Below, piece after piece: positions 63,798-64,000 of a stretch of DNA of 64,000 nucleotides. Where the stretch lies: contig NZ_JAPEOQ010000001.1 in the NCBI RefSeq assembly GCF_026341035.1, positions 372,001 through 436,000 on the forward strand, written 5' to 3'. Position numbers and translations under genes: made by a program. The notes beneath the pieces were generated by a model. That model searched no databases, was not told the origin of the DNA, and was given only the letters and a program-made list of their open reading frames with translations. Each line of letters begins with the position of its first letter. Position 1 is the stretch's first letter. Origin of the DNA: Streptomyces sp. NBC_01016 (lineage in GTDB: Bacteria; Actinomycetota; Actinomycetes; Streptomycetales; Streptomycetaceae).

Positions 63798-64000
63798 TCA
63801 GCTGGCCGCCTCCAGGTCCGCCGGGCCCACGCCCGCCCTGCGGGCCAGTGCGACCGCCGCGAGGGTCGAGTGCACCCCGAGCTTGCCCAGTACGTTCTGC
63901 ATGTGTGTCCGCACCGTGTGCGGCGACAGGAACAGCCGCTCCGCCACCGCCTTGCGGCCGAGACCGGCCACCATGCAGCGCAGCACCTCGCGCTCCCGCG
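63798..64000 (-). CDS. LuxR-type response regulator, C-terminal part (cut by window edge)
   Basis: Only the last 67 residues are in the window. REREVLRCMVAGLGRKAVAE then RLFLSPHTVRTHMQNVLGKL is the LuxR/GerE helix-turn-helix, with the C-terminal tail HSTLAAVALARRAGVGPADL. A NarL/FixJ receiver domain would be expected upstream, beyond base 64000. The stop is TGA at 63798-63800; MarR is convergent. Confidence 0.85.
   Translation of the reverse strand, partial: REREVLRCMVAGLGRKAVAERLFLSPHTVRTHMQNVLGKLGVHSTLAAVALARRAGVGPADLEAAS

Overview
The window is a chromosomal segment of a Streptomyces. The evidence is very high GC coding sequence with strong third-position GC bias, GTG and TTG starts, the rare-leucine tRNA bldA (anticodon UAA), two Rpf cell-wall hydrolases, one preceded by a c-di-AMP (ydaO-type) riboswitch, and a gene order (ndh, ppx-like, DUF501, divIC, eno, rpfA, rpfB, mazG, mfd, glmU, prs, rplY, pth, ppc) that, from memory, matches the core arm of the S. 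coelicolor chromosome. I see no integrase, transposase, phage gene, CRISPR array or rRNA. The 5' end cuts pobA and the 3' end cuts a LuxR-type regulator.

Layout. 1-4.6 kb: partial pobA, bldA, and an ABC ATPase/permease pair. 4.6-12.7 kb: cyclopropane-synthase-like methyltransferase, type II NADH dehydrogenase with a candidate Rex operator, Ppx/GppA phosphatase, DUF501, DivIC, enolase and RpfA with its riboswitch. 13-21.4 kb: RpfB, cytochrome P450, MazG, a SurA-like lipoprotein, a DUF1906 hydrolase-like protein, a lipoprotein and a Ser/Thr kinase coupled to a small membrane protein. 21.6-30.9 kb: an orphan HTH/N6-methylase/specificity fusion, a DUF4190-like protein, a GNAT enzyme, a secreted HNH nuclease-like lipoprotein, a small xylan locus (GH10 xylanase, alpha/beta hydrolase, LacI regulator), an SDR gene remnant and a Cys-rich-tailed membrane protein. 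31-42.8 kb: mfd, a second ABC ATPase/permease pair closely resembling the first, an MFS exporter, a DUF485/sodium-solute symporter pair and peptide deformylase.

43-52.2 kb is the most unusual part. After a coiled-coil protein and an LCP cell-wall ligase comes a divergent four-gene island made of polymorphic-toxin and immunity domains with no visible export signal: an Imm35/YrhB + proline-rich + deaminase + SUKH-4 fusion and a WHH-nuclease + SUKH fusion on the minus strand, facing a YwqJ-type deaminase + SUKH-3 pair on the plus strand. A 32-bp tandem repeat array and an orphan sensor kinase follow. 52.4-64 kb returns to core genes: tRNA-Gln, glmU, prs, rplY (L25), pth, ppc, then a fatty-acid desaturase with a TetR regulator, and a VOC protein/methyltransferase pair divergent from a MarR regulator.

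Shared features: many genes end in long perfect hairpins, and a dispersed GC-rich palindromic repeat family (seven or more copies at five loci) sits at gene ends. Although bldA is here, I found no in-frame TTA codon in any called gene, so none of these genes looks like a direct bldA target. All functions are inferred from motifs read by eye; no database search was run.
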